A stretch of 8,334 nucleotides of DNA from Euryarchaeota archaeon UBA54 (GTDB lineage: Archaea; Thermoplasmatota; Poseidoniia; Poseidoniales; Thalassarchaeaceae), in contig DAGM01000004.1 in NCBI GenBank assembly GCA_002495735.1, positions 5,118 through 13,451 of the forward strand, in the 5' to 3' direction. Of this stretch, positions 1-7,543 are shown piece after piece. The translations under genes were made by a program, and so were the position numbers. The notes beneath the pieces are model-generated. The model was not told where the DNA came from and did no database searches. It worked only from the letters and a program-made list of their open reading frames with translations. Numbering within the stretch: position 1 is the first letter of the stretch; each line of letters starts with the position of its first letter.

Positions 1-3000
1 GTCTTCTATGATGTCACGAGCGATGCCAATGGGATTTACGCTGGCACCAACCGAGGCGCCTGCATCTGGAATTGGACCTACGACCTGCAAGATTGCATCT
101 CCAATCAGGACGGCATGCCTTCGCGCTTCGTCGCCTCTGTGGCCAAGATCGGCACCGACCGCCTGTACGCTGGCACCTCTAATGGCGCGGCTGTCATTAA
201 CACACTCAACGGCTCGGTAATCGACGTATGGACCGCTGGCGACAGCACCCAGAGGGCTCGAACGGTGAAAATCGGTGACATCCTGTATCTCGGTTTCGAG
301 AACACCGGAATCGCCCGCTACGATTTAGTGAACCAGACATGGCTGCAGGCTTGGGATGGCACACAGGGATACATCAGCGACGACGACGTCACCGCGCTGG
401 TCCCAGGGCGCAGCGAGGGCACCATGTGGGCCGGCGGCGACTTCGGCCTCGCACTAATCGACGTCGTCAACGACACCGTGCTCAAGAGTTGGAATCGTGG
501 TGCTAACACCGACGGACCCACCCTGTCCGACACACCGCCTGCAGACATAGTCATCATCGACGACGTGCTACACTATTCACTACAGAGGAGCAACTCGTGG
601 TGGGCCTCCAACGATGAGATAATCCGAATCTACCTAGACAACAACACCAGTCTCTCGACCCTAGATGCCGGTAGTAAGATTGGCACCGATGGCGTAATCC
701 ATGGGATTGGGGCTGTTGGAGATGAGTTGTGGATTGGCGTTAGGCCACGATCATGGAACCAAGGTGACGGTACCATCGTGCGCTGGAACACGACCAACGA
801 GACGTGGTCGGCTAACCTCGACACAATCGGAAACGTCCTCAGGGTCAATGCGCGCTTCCTCGGAGACTGCTTCCCATTAACTGGTCACTGCGAGATGTGG
901 ATTGCCTACGGTAACAACATAATGCGGAGATTCCAAGCGGATACCATGACATTGCTTGATGAGTGGACCGACATAGACGGACCCATCAGAGGGATGGAGG
1001 AGTGGAACGGGACTTACCTGTTTGCGAGCATGAATGGAATCCTCAGGTGGGACCCCCTCAATGAGACATGGCTAGACCCTTGGCTGGAGGACGACGGCCT
1101 ACCTTCCGGTTCAGCTGAAGAGTTCTACACGATGGAAGTGGTGGGCAACGGTCTCTGGCTCGGCTCCTATGGTGGCGGAAACTCCGGCTCTGAGATCATG
1201 CTCTTGGACGGCTCGACAGACAACTGGACGACTTGGAACCTGGGTACGGGTGACATTCCCGGTGGCTACCCTGCCGACATCGAGGTCTGCAACGACGTGA
1301 TACACTTCATGATTGGAAGGGTGTCATGGTGGGGTAACCAAGGAGGAATTGCAAGATTCGACATGGCTGACTGGGACGGTGATGGGATAACCAACGAGTG
1401 GATAGCACCGATGACTGAGGGCAACCAAGGTCTCTCTGACAACGATCCCCGTGCCGCGGCTTGCGACGAGCAGAACGACGTCCTCTACATCGGCTTCGAC
1501 ACTGAGGGCATAGGCTTCGATCGCTACAATTACAACACCAATCTGTTCATGCAGACGTTGGACTCACGTGACGGCATCTCAGAGGACCGAATCTTCCCAG
1601 GCGGCATGCTTCACCACAACAATGTGCTCCTAGCGGCTCATCAGTACGACAACACCGGCGGGATATCTAGGATTATCACCTCAGGGACATCCACTGCCAA
1701 CGGGCAGGTGCTCGACCCAGGGATGGATGGCTGTTCGATAGAGAGGGCACCATCGAGCACCACCCCAGTGTATGCGATAGGTCGCTCAGGTCAGACAACT
1801 GGGCTGAATCGCGTTGACAGACTGGATAACACAGGTCTGATTGTAAGCGGCTATGACGAACTCGCCGGTCTGACCAGTGGAAGGGTCGTCGAGTTCGAGT
1901 CAAATGAGACTCATGTCTGGGTCGCTCTGACCAGCAACTCCAACGGGTACTACGCCTCCTCAGTCCTACAGGGCGAGCTGCTTGCCAATGGCTCGGTTCG
2001 CTGGGAGTTCGGTTACAATGCCAATCAAGACGTCATCAACTCTCTCAAACTCGATGGCGAGGAACTCTGGGTCAGCACCGCCGGGCGTGGACTGTGGTCA
2101 ATCGATCTAACTAACCGAATCTTCGCCCCAACCCCTGCGGCTTTGCACGCGCAGATGGACGAGATGGTGCTCGAAGACGATGGCACGATGTATGTCGGAC
2201 TGATGGGGAACCAGGGCTCTGCAGCTGGCTACCAGACATTCAACACCAACACGCGCTCGTGGGGCCACGGTAGTCTGATTGCAGGTCTGCCCAGCAACAA
2301 CGTGCGCGACTTCCTTGAGTACGGCGATCACATCATGGTCGCTACTCACGGCGGCATCGGACTTTGGAACACCACTAAGGATGACTGGGATGACCCAATC
2401 ACCACCATTGACGGTCTGCCGACCCCCATCATCGAGCACCTCTTCGCCATCGGCTCGCCGAGCACTAATGGCAGCACTCAGACCACCGGCATACAGGGCA
2501 ACGGCACAGTGCTCGCAGGAGGTGCAGCCGGTCTGACCGTGCTCCATCGCGACAACCTCTCCATCCTCAACACGCTTGATTTCGGAGACGGCCTCATCGG
2601 CAACACAGTCTCCGGCATAGTATTCGCCGAAGCGACCTCGCGACTAGTCGTCAATCCAGATGGCTCTTCTACAGTCCTCTATCACGACGCTGCCGTATTC
2701 ATCTCGCACAACGGTCAGGGCTCGACTAGGCCTGGTGTGGCAGCGTGGGACCTCGCCACCGACATGGCGAACGGTACCTATCAAATCGACATGATTCCAA
2801 GCAACGACGTCAGGGCTATCGTGACTGACGACTGGGGTGTACACATCGCTACTGAGAGCGAGCCCTTGGTCCACTGGAACGCGACGATGATGGAGATGGA
2901 GTCAGGGCTGGGACGCAACACTCTCCTGACATGGCCCCCCTTCCAGATGGTCTCAGACGGCGATTACATCGCGGTAGTGAGTCCTAGGGGAATAGACGTG

Positions 3001-6000
3001 GTGAGGTCCGGGGGAGATCACTCAAGGGTGACCTCGGAGATTGTGCCTGGAATATCCGCGGCCTTCCTCGATAACTCCGCCCTCTACGTGGTCGCGGAGG
3101 ATGGCCTACACATATTCGAACCAGTGGAGAGCCTTAGGGAACTTGAAAGAGGTCACCAGCGCCGAGCCGAGCCCCTGATTGCGCTGTATGCGGGCAACTC
3201 TTGGGACATCACCGATACCGCACATCCAGGTATGTCAACGGTTCTAATCACTGACGAGAACCCGATTATTATTCCACAGAGCAACGAGATGTGGATTCCC
3301 GGAAAACTGCCTCTGTACACAGGGGCTCTGACGCTGTCAGCGCCTCAGTCCGGGGCTTGGGTCCAAGCCGAATCGCGATTCCTGAACTACTCGGGCATGT
3401 GGGATTTGGCTGCAATGAACCCCCTCATCGAAAGCTCCTTCCAAGCAGCAGTGTCCAACCTAGCCCCAGGTTCATCATCCGCTCAGCTGCACATCCAGAT
3501 GCAATCTCCCCAGAACGGCTCCATACAGGTCCGCATCACCTACGACTGGCAGCGTGTCGAGGTACCTACCGAGATGACTTCGTTCATCGATAGACCAAAC
3601 GATGGCGGCGGCGTGCTGAAAGCCTCTTGGCTACCGGCAGAGGACGCGGCTTGGAATGCATACAGGCTGTATGTCTGGGATTCCACTGACGATCCCGACT
3701 GGGAGATTACCCAGGACAAACTCTCCGATTTCTCTACCTACATTGAGATTCCGTTCTGGTCACAAACTACAGCCACCATCACGACCGCAGACTGGGAGGG
3801 GACAGAGGTCCCCCTGGCAGAAGATAGGGAGTACAGGGCCGCCATTGCTATCGCCTATGCAGATGGCTCGGTAGGCCTGCCAATGTCGTGGCCGAATAGT
3901 GCCACTCCGACCGATGAGGTACCATTCCCGCCTGATTGGCTGGGAGCCGAACCGATATCTGGAGGCTCAGCTGGCACAATCTACGTCGAGTGGTCTGCAT
4001 GCACCGAGCTAGACCCTGACCGAACCCGGATATGGGCAGTCCAGCACTCAATCAGCAATGCAATAGCCCTCAGCGGCGAGATAGACGTCGCTTACGGTGC
4101 CGGCAACTCAACGGTCCTACAACTCGAGCCGGGCAAGACCTACTGGCTTGCCGCTGCATGCGTCGACGAAGCTGGGCAGTTCGACGCGGCCAATGCAACC
4201 GTCTTCGGACCGGTAGTGACTGCCGGTGGTCTCGATGACGGCATACCTCCGGCCCCAATCACCGATACGTTGGCGGTCGACGCTCCCGATGATGAGGGAG
4301 GGAGGATTATCGTCACTTGGACTCCGAATGACGAAGAGGACTGCATCTACCACACAGTGTACATTCTGCCTGCATCTGGGTTCCAACCTCCTTCGACAGT
4401 GGATGGTTGGCCCGTTGCAGCGTACGTCACAGATTGCACTACAGGCGAGATAGTAATCGACTCGATGGGTGAATCTTCGCTTGAGAATGGTGTGGCCTAC
4501 TGGATTGGAGTGGTAGCTGCCGATGACTGGGGTAACGAGAATCTCGATGACGTGCTCGTAGTCGATGCGACGCCAATGGCGAACATACAGGGGCAGGGAC
4601 AACCACCTCCAAGGGTAGAAGGGCTCAGCGCATGGGATCATCCGGATGACGATGGCACCGCCATTGATATCGTGTGGAACCGGTCCCTCGCCGCTGACTT
4701 CAGCCACTATGTCATATGGGTCTCAGACTATCCATTGAACGACCTTACCGAGATCTGGGCCAAACATCCTGATCCAGCTGATCTCGATCGTCACTGCAGC
4801 AACGACCCCGCCTCCTGCGGGCTTATCGAGATCGACCAGAGGCAGATAGGAGGGGCTTTACAGCTCCAGATCACTGTAACCACCGCGCTCTATGGTAGCA
4901 CCGTGGAAACGCTCTCATCTCAGCCAATAGTCCCATCAATCCCTCTCTACGTCACTATCACCACGCATGACATCGTAGGAAATGTGTATCTGACTGGGAT
5001 GGAAGAGCACATGGTGCTGGTCTCCCCACTTGACAACAGAGGCGATATCTCACCACCGAACAGGCTCGGTAAACCAATCCTTGAGGATCGGTCACCGGAC
5101 GACGGCGACGCCATGTTCGTCACCTTTCCAGAGAGTGAGGCTTCTGACATAGGCGAGTACTGGATCTATGCTGCAGCCGGAGCACCATTTGACTCGATAG
5201 GCAACATGGAGCCTGCCATAGTGGTGAGCCGTGAGGCTCATATGCCAATCCTACTGGAGACTCTGTCGGCAGGACAGTCTCTCGCGCCATCGGTGCCGAT
5301 TTGGGTCGTTGTGGTACCCGTTGACTCATCTGGTAATTACTGGGACAGTAACCTGCAGGCGGAGATGATTAGCCTAGTTGACGAGAACTCGCTAGACCCC
5401 GGTCTGCACCTCGCCGAGATAACCGGTATCAGAGCAAACTGGAATCCTTCAGGTGATCACGTAGAGATTCGCTGGGACGATTCAAACGACCCCCAGATCG
5501 AATCATACTTGGCATTCATCTCGCTTGAGCCATTCGAGATTACCTCGAAGGCGACTCGAGTTGGACTCATTGAAGATCCGACCACGATGATGATACTCAG
5601 TGATATCGAAGGTGAAGCCATCAACAATGCAGCCACTTATTGGCTCGCTATCGTGGGCTTCGACGGAGAGGTCCACCGACTTGCTGTTGACCCACTTGAG
5701 GTAAGACCGTGGTCAGAGGCCTCGTTCGGTTCATCGGAGGGTGGAGAGGGCGAAGCAGGCGAGTCTTGGTATGACCAGCTGATGAGCGGCGACATGAACA
5801 CGCTCATCGCAATGGTCTCAGCTGTAATGATTCTAATTGGTGCCCTGATGGTCATCAGGCCGCGCCAACAGGCGGCCCCTGAGCCTTGGGAGATGGGGGC
5901 CCTTGAAGTCGAACTTGAGGAGCAGATGGCACGAGAGGCAGCGGGACTCAGCGACGATGACTTCGAAGACGATCTGATGGTCGATGATGACGGCCCAAGC

Positions 6001-6231
6001 TTCAGTTCAGTGCAGGACGCTGAATTGGAAGAGGATGCTGATACAAACTCTCCCGACGCTTCGGAGGCCGTGATTGACGAGCTTCTGGGCGTCGGTCCCG
6101 ACGAGACCGACATCGATGACCTCGATGACATGGCTGATGACCTAGACTTCGACGACCTTGGTGACATGGCTGAGGAACTGAATGAAGAGGACGAGGACGT
6201 TGATTCGTCCTTCCTCGATGACATGCTGTGA
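1..6231 (+). CDS. Giant membrane-anchored surface protein with propeller-like and Fn3-like domains, 5' truncated
   Basis: The frame is open from base 1, so this is the last 2076 residues of a larger protein. The first Met inside the window (base 115) lies within a repeat and is not a credible start. Residues about 1-1045 are beta-propeller-like repeats resembling two-component-regulator propeller blades: recurring [DA]G[LM]P[ST] turns (near bases 112, 1096, 2281, 2416), WxGT/LWxG strands and WNxTxxxW strands. Residues about 1046-1187 are an unassigned, probably beta-rich, connector. About 1188-1900 look like six fibronectin-III-type modules. A Ser/Gly/Glu linker, one membrane helix (about 1934-1952), a basic RPR and a roughly 124-residue acidic tail follow. 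About two dozen N-x-S/T sequons are visible and all lie before the helix, which fits a glycosylated exterior and a cytoplasmic tail. No catalytic motif is recognised. Adhesion, ligand binding or surface-layer function is inference only. Confidence 0.93.
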   Translation, partial: VFYDVTSDANGIYAGTNRGACIWNWTYDLQDCISNQDGMPSRFVASVAKIGTDRLYAGTSNGAAVINTLNGSVIDVWTAGDSTQRARTVKIGDILYLGFENTGIARYDLVNQTWLQAWDGTQGYISDDDVTALVPGRSEGTMWAGGDFGLALIDVVNDTVLKSWNRGANTDGPTLSDTPPADIVIIDDVLHYSLQRSNSWWASNDEIIRIYLDNNTSLSTLDAGSKIGTDGVIHGIGAVGDELWIGVRPRSWNQGDGTIVRWNTTNETWSANLDTIGNVLRVNARFLGDCFPLTGHCEMWIAYGNNIMRRFQADTMTLLDEWTDIDGPIRGMEEWNGTYLFASMNGILRWDPLNETWLDPWLEDDGLPSGSAEEFYTMEVVGNGLWLGSYGGGNSGSEIMLLDGSTDNWTTWNLGTGDIPGGYPADIEVCNDVIHFMIGRVSWWGNQGGIARFDMADWDGDGITNEWIAPMTEGNQGLSDNDPRAAACDEQNDVLYIGFDTEGIGFDRYNYNTNLFMQTLDSRDGISEDRIFPGGMLHHNNVLLAAHQYDNTGGISRIITSGTSTANGQVLDPGMDGCSIERAPSSTTPVYAIGRSGQTTGLNRVDRLDNTGLIVSGYDELAGLTSGRVVEFESNETHVWVALTSNSNGYYASSVLQGELLANGSVRWEFGYNANQDVINSLKLDGEELWVSTAGRGLWSIDLTNRIFAPTPAALHAQMDEMVLEDDGTMYVGLMGNQGSAAGYQTFNTNTRSWGHGSLIAGLPSNNVRDFLEYGDHIMVATHGGIGLWNTTKDDWDDPITTIDGLPTPIIEHLFAIGSPSTNGSTQTTGIQGNGTVLAGGAAGLTVLHRDNLSILNTLDFGDGLIGNTVSGIVFAEATSRLVVNPDGSSTVLYHDAAVFISHNGQGSTRPGVAAWDLATDMANGTYQIDMIPSNDVRAIVTDDWGVHIATESEPLVHWNATMMEMESGLGRNTLLTWPPFQMVSDGDYIAVVSPRGIDVVRSGGDHSRVTSEIVPGISAAFLDNSALYVVAEDGLHIFEPVESLRELERGHQRRAEPLIALYAGNSWDITDTAHPGMSTVLITDENPIIIPQSNEMWIPGKLPLYTGALTLSAPQSGAWVQAESRFLNYSGMWDLAAMNPLIESSFQAAVSNLAPGSSSAQLHIQMQSPQNGSIQVRITYDWQRVEVPTEMTSFIDRPNDGGGVLKASWLPAEDAAWNAYRLYVWDSTDDPDWEITQDKLSDFSTYIEIPFWSQTTATITTADWEGTEVPLAEDREYRAAIAIAYADGSVGLPMSWPNSATPTDEVPFPPDWLGAEPISGGSAGTIYVEWSACTELDPDRTRIWAVQHSISNAIALSGEIDVAYGAGNSTVLQLEPGKTYWLAAACVDEAGQFDAANATVFGPVVTAGGLDDGIPPAPITDTLAVDAPDDEGGRIIVTWTPNDEEDCIYHTVYILPASGFQPPSTVDGWPVAAYVTDCTTGEIVIDSMGESSLENGVAYWIGVVAADDWGNENLDDVLVVDATPMANIQGQGQPPPRVEGLSAWDHPDDDGTAIDIVWNRSLAADFSHYVIWVSDYPLNDLTEIWAKHPDPADLDRHCSNDPASCGLIEIDQRQIGGALQLQITVTTALYGSTVETLSSQPIVPSIPLYVTITTHDIVGNVYLTGMEEHMVLVSPLDNRGDISPPNRLGKPILEDRSPDDGDAMFVTFPESEASDIGEYWIYAAAGAPFDSIGNMEPAIVVSREAHMPILLETLSAGQSLAPSVPIWVVVVPVDSSGNYWDSNLQAEMISLVDENSLDPGLHLAEITGIRANWNPSGDHVEIRWDDSNDPQIESYLAFISLEPFEITSKATRVGLIEDPTTMMILSDIEGEAINNAATYWLAIVGFDGEVHRLAVDPLEVRPWSEASFGSSEGGEGEAGESWYDQLMSGDMNTLIAMVSAVMILIGALMVIRPRQQAAPEPWEMGALEVELEEQMAREAAGLSDDDFEDDLMVDDDGPSFSSVQDAELEEDADTNSPDASEAVIDELLGVGPDETDIDDLDDMADDLDFDDLGDMAEELNEEDEDVDSSFLDDML
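3562..5700 (+). other. Array of about six Fn3-like modules within the giant surface protein
   Basis: Six modules of roughly 100-150 residues can be delimited by eye, starting near bases 3562, 3931, 4246, 4606, 5056 and 5401. Each opens with a Pro-rich or hydrophobic A-strand, then usually an acidic turn of the type PDDxGG or SPDDGD, a V/I-x-[VF]-x-W or similar strand, and a Y-x-[VI]-[YW] strand (YRLYVW, YHTVYI, HYVIWV, EYWIYA). A later YW[IL]A or YRAAI strand precedes the module end. The pattern matches fibronectin type III spacing, but boundaries are approximate. Modules 2, 3 and 4 each hold exactly two cysteines (bases 4000/4159, 4342/4435, 4795/4816), compatible with one disulfide each. 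Confidence 0.65.
5797..5856 (+). other. Single transmembrane helix of the giant surface protein
   Basis: About 19-20 uncharged, mostly aliphatic residues (TLIAMVSAV, then MILIGALMVI) lie between an acidic/Ser/Gly linker and RPRQQ. Arginines directly after the helix predict, by the positive-inside rule, that the C-terminal side is cytoplasmic. The long N-terminal part would then be outside, matching the position of the sequons and paired cysteines. Confidence 0.85.
5857..6228 (+). other. Acidic cytoplasmic tail with a duplicated 11-residue unit
   Basis: The last 124 residues are dominated by Asp and Glu with regularly spaced Leu and Met. Two 11-residue units, DDLDDMADDLD (bases 6115-6147) and DDLGDMAEELN (6151-6183), lie 12 residues apart, and a related FLDDML closes the protein. 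The heptad-like spacing of L and M could give short amphipathic helices. An internal PEPWEMGALEVELEEQM stretch near the membrane may be another short helix. No known domain is recognised. Confidence 0.7.
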
Positions 6232-6271
6232 TGCCTACAAGGAATTGAAGCACTAATCCCCATCGCACTCC

Positions 6272-7045
6272 ATGCCCGGGCCCCGTTCAGCTGTCTGGTC
6301 GGCTATCGCTTGGGACGGAAAGTCATCCCTCCTCGCAGCGGACATGCACTTCGCTAGGATTCGCCGCCACGCCACAGTCCTAGGTATACAGACTCCTGAT
6401 AACCTAGCCGAGAGTGTCTTTGAGGTCCTGAATAATCTCGAACTTCCTGGTGAGGAGAACGACAGTGCAGATCAAGCCGCCTTCCTCGTCAGAGTTGGAG
6501 TAAGGTCGAACGGGGAGCACTACGTCGAACCAACCGTCATCCGGACTTGGCCCGAAGATCCTCTGGCAGCGATATCTCTCGCGGCCCCCACATGGGACGA
6601 GCCCGTCAGAGGCACCAAGCACGCAGAGTGGGAGCCGTACAGGGACGCGAGGCTGACCGCTATCGAGCATGGCGCGGACATCGCTCTGCTGTTTGAGAAA
6701 GACATCCTAGTGGATGGTGATCGCTGTGCCCCGCTACTGCTCGACCACGATGGCGTAGCCTACCATCCCCGACACAGTGATGGCGCTCTGGACTCAGTGA
6801 CTATTGAACAGATTCGTCCAGGACTCGAGGCAGCAGGCATCCCGGTGAGGCCGGCCAAGTTGACTCTCAACATGATACTGCGCGCGTCTGAGATGGTGGT
6901 ATGCGGGAGCGGAATGGGAGTCCGTGCAATTGGCAGCATCGATGGACGAACTATTGGTGCACCCCGGAGCCGCCTGTTTCAAGCGGCCACGGATGCATGG
7001 CTCTCTAGGCTTGAAGTCGGTTGGATTAGTGCCAAGGACATCTAG
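6272..7045 (+). CDS. Class IV PLP-dependent enzyme (aminodeoxychorismate lyase / branched-chain aminotransferase-like)
   Basis: The 257-residue product matches fold-type-IV PLP enzymes, which include 4-amino-4-deoxychorismate lyase (p-aminobenzoate/folate synthesis), branched-chain and D-amino-acid aminotransferases. Visible marks are the H-x2-R phosphate-side motif (HFARI, about 26-30), the GTKH segment with the presumed Schiff-base lysine K116, a GADIALL strand (134-140), an ASEMVVCG segment (205-212) and a C-terminal IDGRTIG (223-229), in family order. Length is near that of aminodeoxychorismate lyases (about 270), but the N terminus is shorter and lacks the usual GDGxFET approach. The conserved Glu and S-N-x-F motif after the second core strand are replaced by VDGDRCAPLL (147-156). 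The first ATG after an in-frame TAA at 6254 is used; no ribosome site at normal spacing is seen. It starts 40 bases after the giant gene. Substrate cannot be assigned. Confidence 0.85.
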   Translation: MPGPRSAVWSAIAWDGKSSLLAADMHFARIRRHATVLGIQTPDNLAESVFEVLNNLELPGEENDSADQAAFLVRVGVRSNGEHYVEPTVIRTWPEDPLAAISLAAPTWDEPVRGTKHAEWEPYRDARLTAIEHGADIALLFEKDILVDGDRCAPLLLDHDGVAYHPRHSDGALDSVTIEQIRPGLEAAGIPVRPAKLTLNMILRASEMVVCGSGMGVRAIGSIDGRTIGAPRSRLFQAATDAWLSRLEVGWISAKDI

Positions 7046-7079
7046 AGTACTGAATGCTACCGAGCCGACCGTAGCGTTG

Positions 7080-7085
7080 AAGGAG
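7080..7085 (+). promoter_or_regulatory. Shine-Dalgarno-like AAGGAG that bears on the start of the zinc-ribbon gene
   Basis: AAGGAG lies 9 bases before GTG at 7095, a normal spacing, but 27 bases before ATG at 7113. It therefore favours the GTG start and a protein six residues longer. Confidence 0.5.
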
Positions 7086-7094
7086 CGCGCCTTT

Positions 7095-7475
7095 GTGGTT
7101 TACTTGAGCGACATGCCCACTTGCAGGATATGCACCCAGAACTATCCGCTCAACCAGTTTGTAAGTGGCAATGGACCGCGCTACCAGGTCTGCGTGCGCT
7201 GCGCTGTCGACAACGACCTAGTAGATCCAGAGGATGCCCCACAGCTCTACTCTGATGATTTGGTGAAGGCACGCGTCTCCTTGTTTAGTCGCCGTTACAG
7301 GATGTGGATTTCCATCCTCTTCGGTTGGTTCCTCTACCTCACGCTTGGCCGTGAAATCGAGCTCTGGTCAAGCGTGTTCCTAGTAGTTCTCATGATTAGC
7401 ACTCTTGCAGCCCCGGTGCTGCATTTCCTCGGCTACGCTCGGTTCAACGCTGAATTAGCGAAGCTCACCCCGTGA
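7095..7475 (+). CDS. Small zinc-ribbon membrane protein of unknown function
   Basis: The product has 126 residues from GTG 7095, or 120 from ATG 7113. Counting from the ATG, residues 4-30 carry a four-cysteine knuckle pair, CRIC (4-7) and CVRC (27-30), spaced like a zinc ribbon. A polar acidic segment (35-50) follows, then an Arg-rich stretch (SRRYR, 59-63) and two hydrophobic segments, about 64-79 (ISILFGWFLYLTL) and 84-108 (LWSSVFLVVLMIST onward), likely two membrane passes. Basic residues before the first helix suggest that the zinc ribbon stays cytoplasmic. The frame is open further upstream, but that part overlaps the enzyme gene and is not supported. GTG is chosen because of AAGGAG 9 bases before it. 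The gene starts 49 bases after the enzyme gene's stop and may be cotranscribed. Its TGA lies inside a hairpin. I do not recognise the family. Confidence 0.75.
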   Translation: MVYLSDMPTCRICTQNYPLNQFVSGNGPRYQVCVRCAVDNDLVDPEDAPQLYSDDLVKARVSLFSRRYRMWISILFGWFLYLTLGREIELWSSVFLVVLMISTLAAPVLHFLGYARFNAELAKLTP

Positions 7476-7487
7476 TTCAGTCACGGG
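7469..7487 (+). other. Hairpin straddling the stop codon of the zinc-ribbon gene
   Basis: CCCGTGA (7469-7475) is the exact reverse complement of TCACGGG (7481-7487), giving a 7-bp stem with a TTCAG loop. The TGA stop codon is in the 5' arm. No T-run follows, so a simple intrinsic terminator is unlikely. CCCGTGA occurs again at 7551-7557, and the 3' arm overlaps a competing long-range pairing with 7535-7547. Confidence 0.5.
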
Positions 7488-7497
7488 AACCCTTGAA
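7477..7497 (+). repeat. Direct repeat copy 1 (TCAGTC + 4 bases + GAACCCTTGAA)
   Basis: TCAGTC, a 4-base spacer and an 11-base GAACCCTTGAA match copy 2 at 7642-7661, which has a 3-base spacer. The copies are 165 bases apart. TCCAGA follows in both (7514-7519 and 7671-7676) at slightly different distance. Bases 7481-7492 can pair with 7535-7547. Confidence 0.7.
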
Positions 7498-7524
7498 ATA
7501 CGACCCGAGTGGCTCCAGAATCAG

Positions 7525-7543
7525 AGGGAACAGTGGGTTCCCT
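7525..7543 (+). other. Hairpin B1 (AGGGAAC / AGTGG / GTTCCCT)
   Basis: This is a perfect 7-bp stem, 7525-7531 with 7537-7543, and a 5-base AGTGG loop. After a G-G mismatch (7524/7544), TCA 7521-7523 pairs with TGA 7545-7547. The same stem length, a near-identical loop and the same flanking G-G mismatch recur in hairpin B2 at 7742-7760, with a compensatory change in the stem. Confidence 0.6.

Noticed and set aside
115..117. ATG 115 as the start of the giant gene
   Set aside because: The frame is open to base 1 and the residues before it continue the propeller pattern (YAGTNRG, then DGMPS), so the gene begins outside the window.
4117..4707. Antisense reading frame of 196 codons
   Set aside because: It lies within the Fn3-like region of the giant gene and has no recognisable domain or consistent codon pattern.
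5637..6263. Antisense Ser-rich reading frame of 208 codons
   Set aside because: It mirrors the Asp/Glu-rich tail codons of the giant gene (GAT, GAC, GAG read backward as Ser/Arg/Leu-type codons) and has no family resemblance.
6924..7112. Upstream extension of the zinc-ribbon frame to ATG 6924
   Set aside because: It would overlap the 3' end of the enzyme gene by 122 bases, and the added residues show no domain. The start at 7095 or 7113 is better supported.
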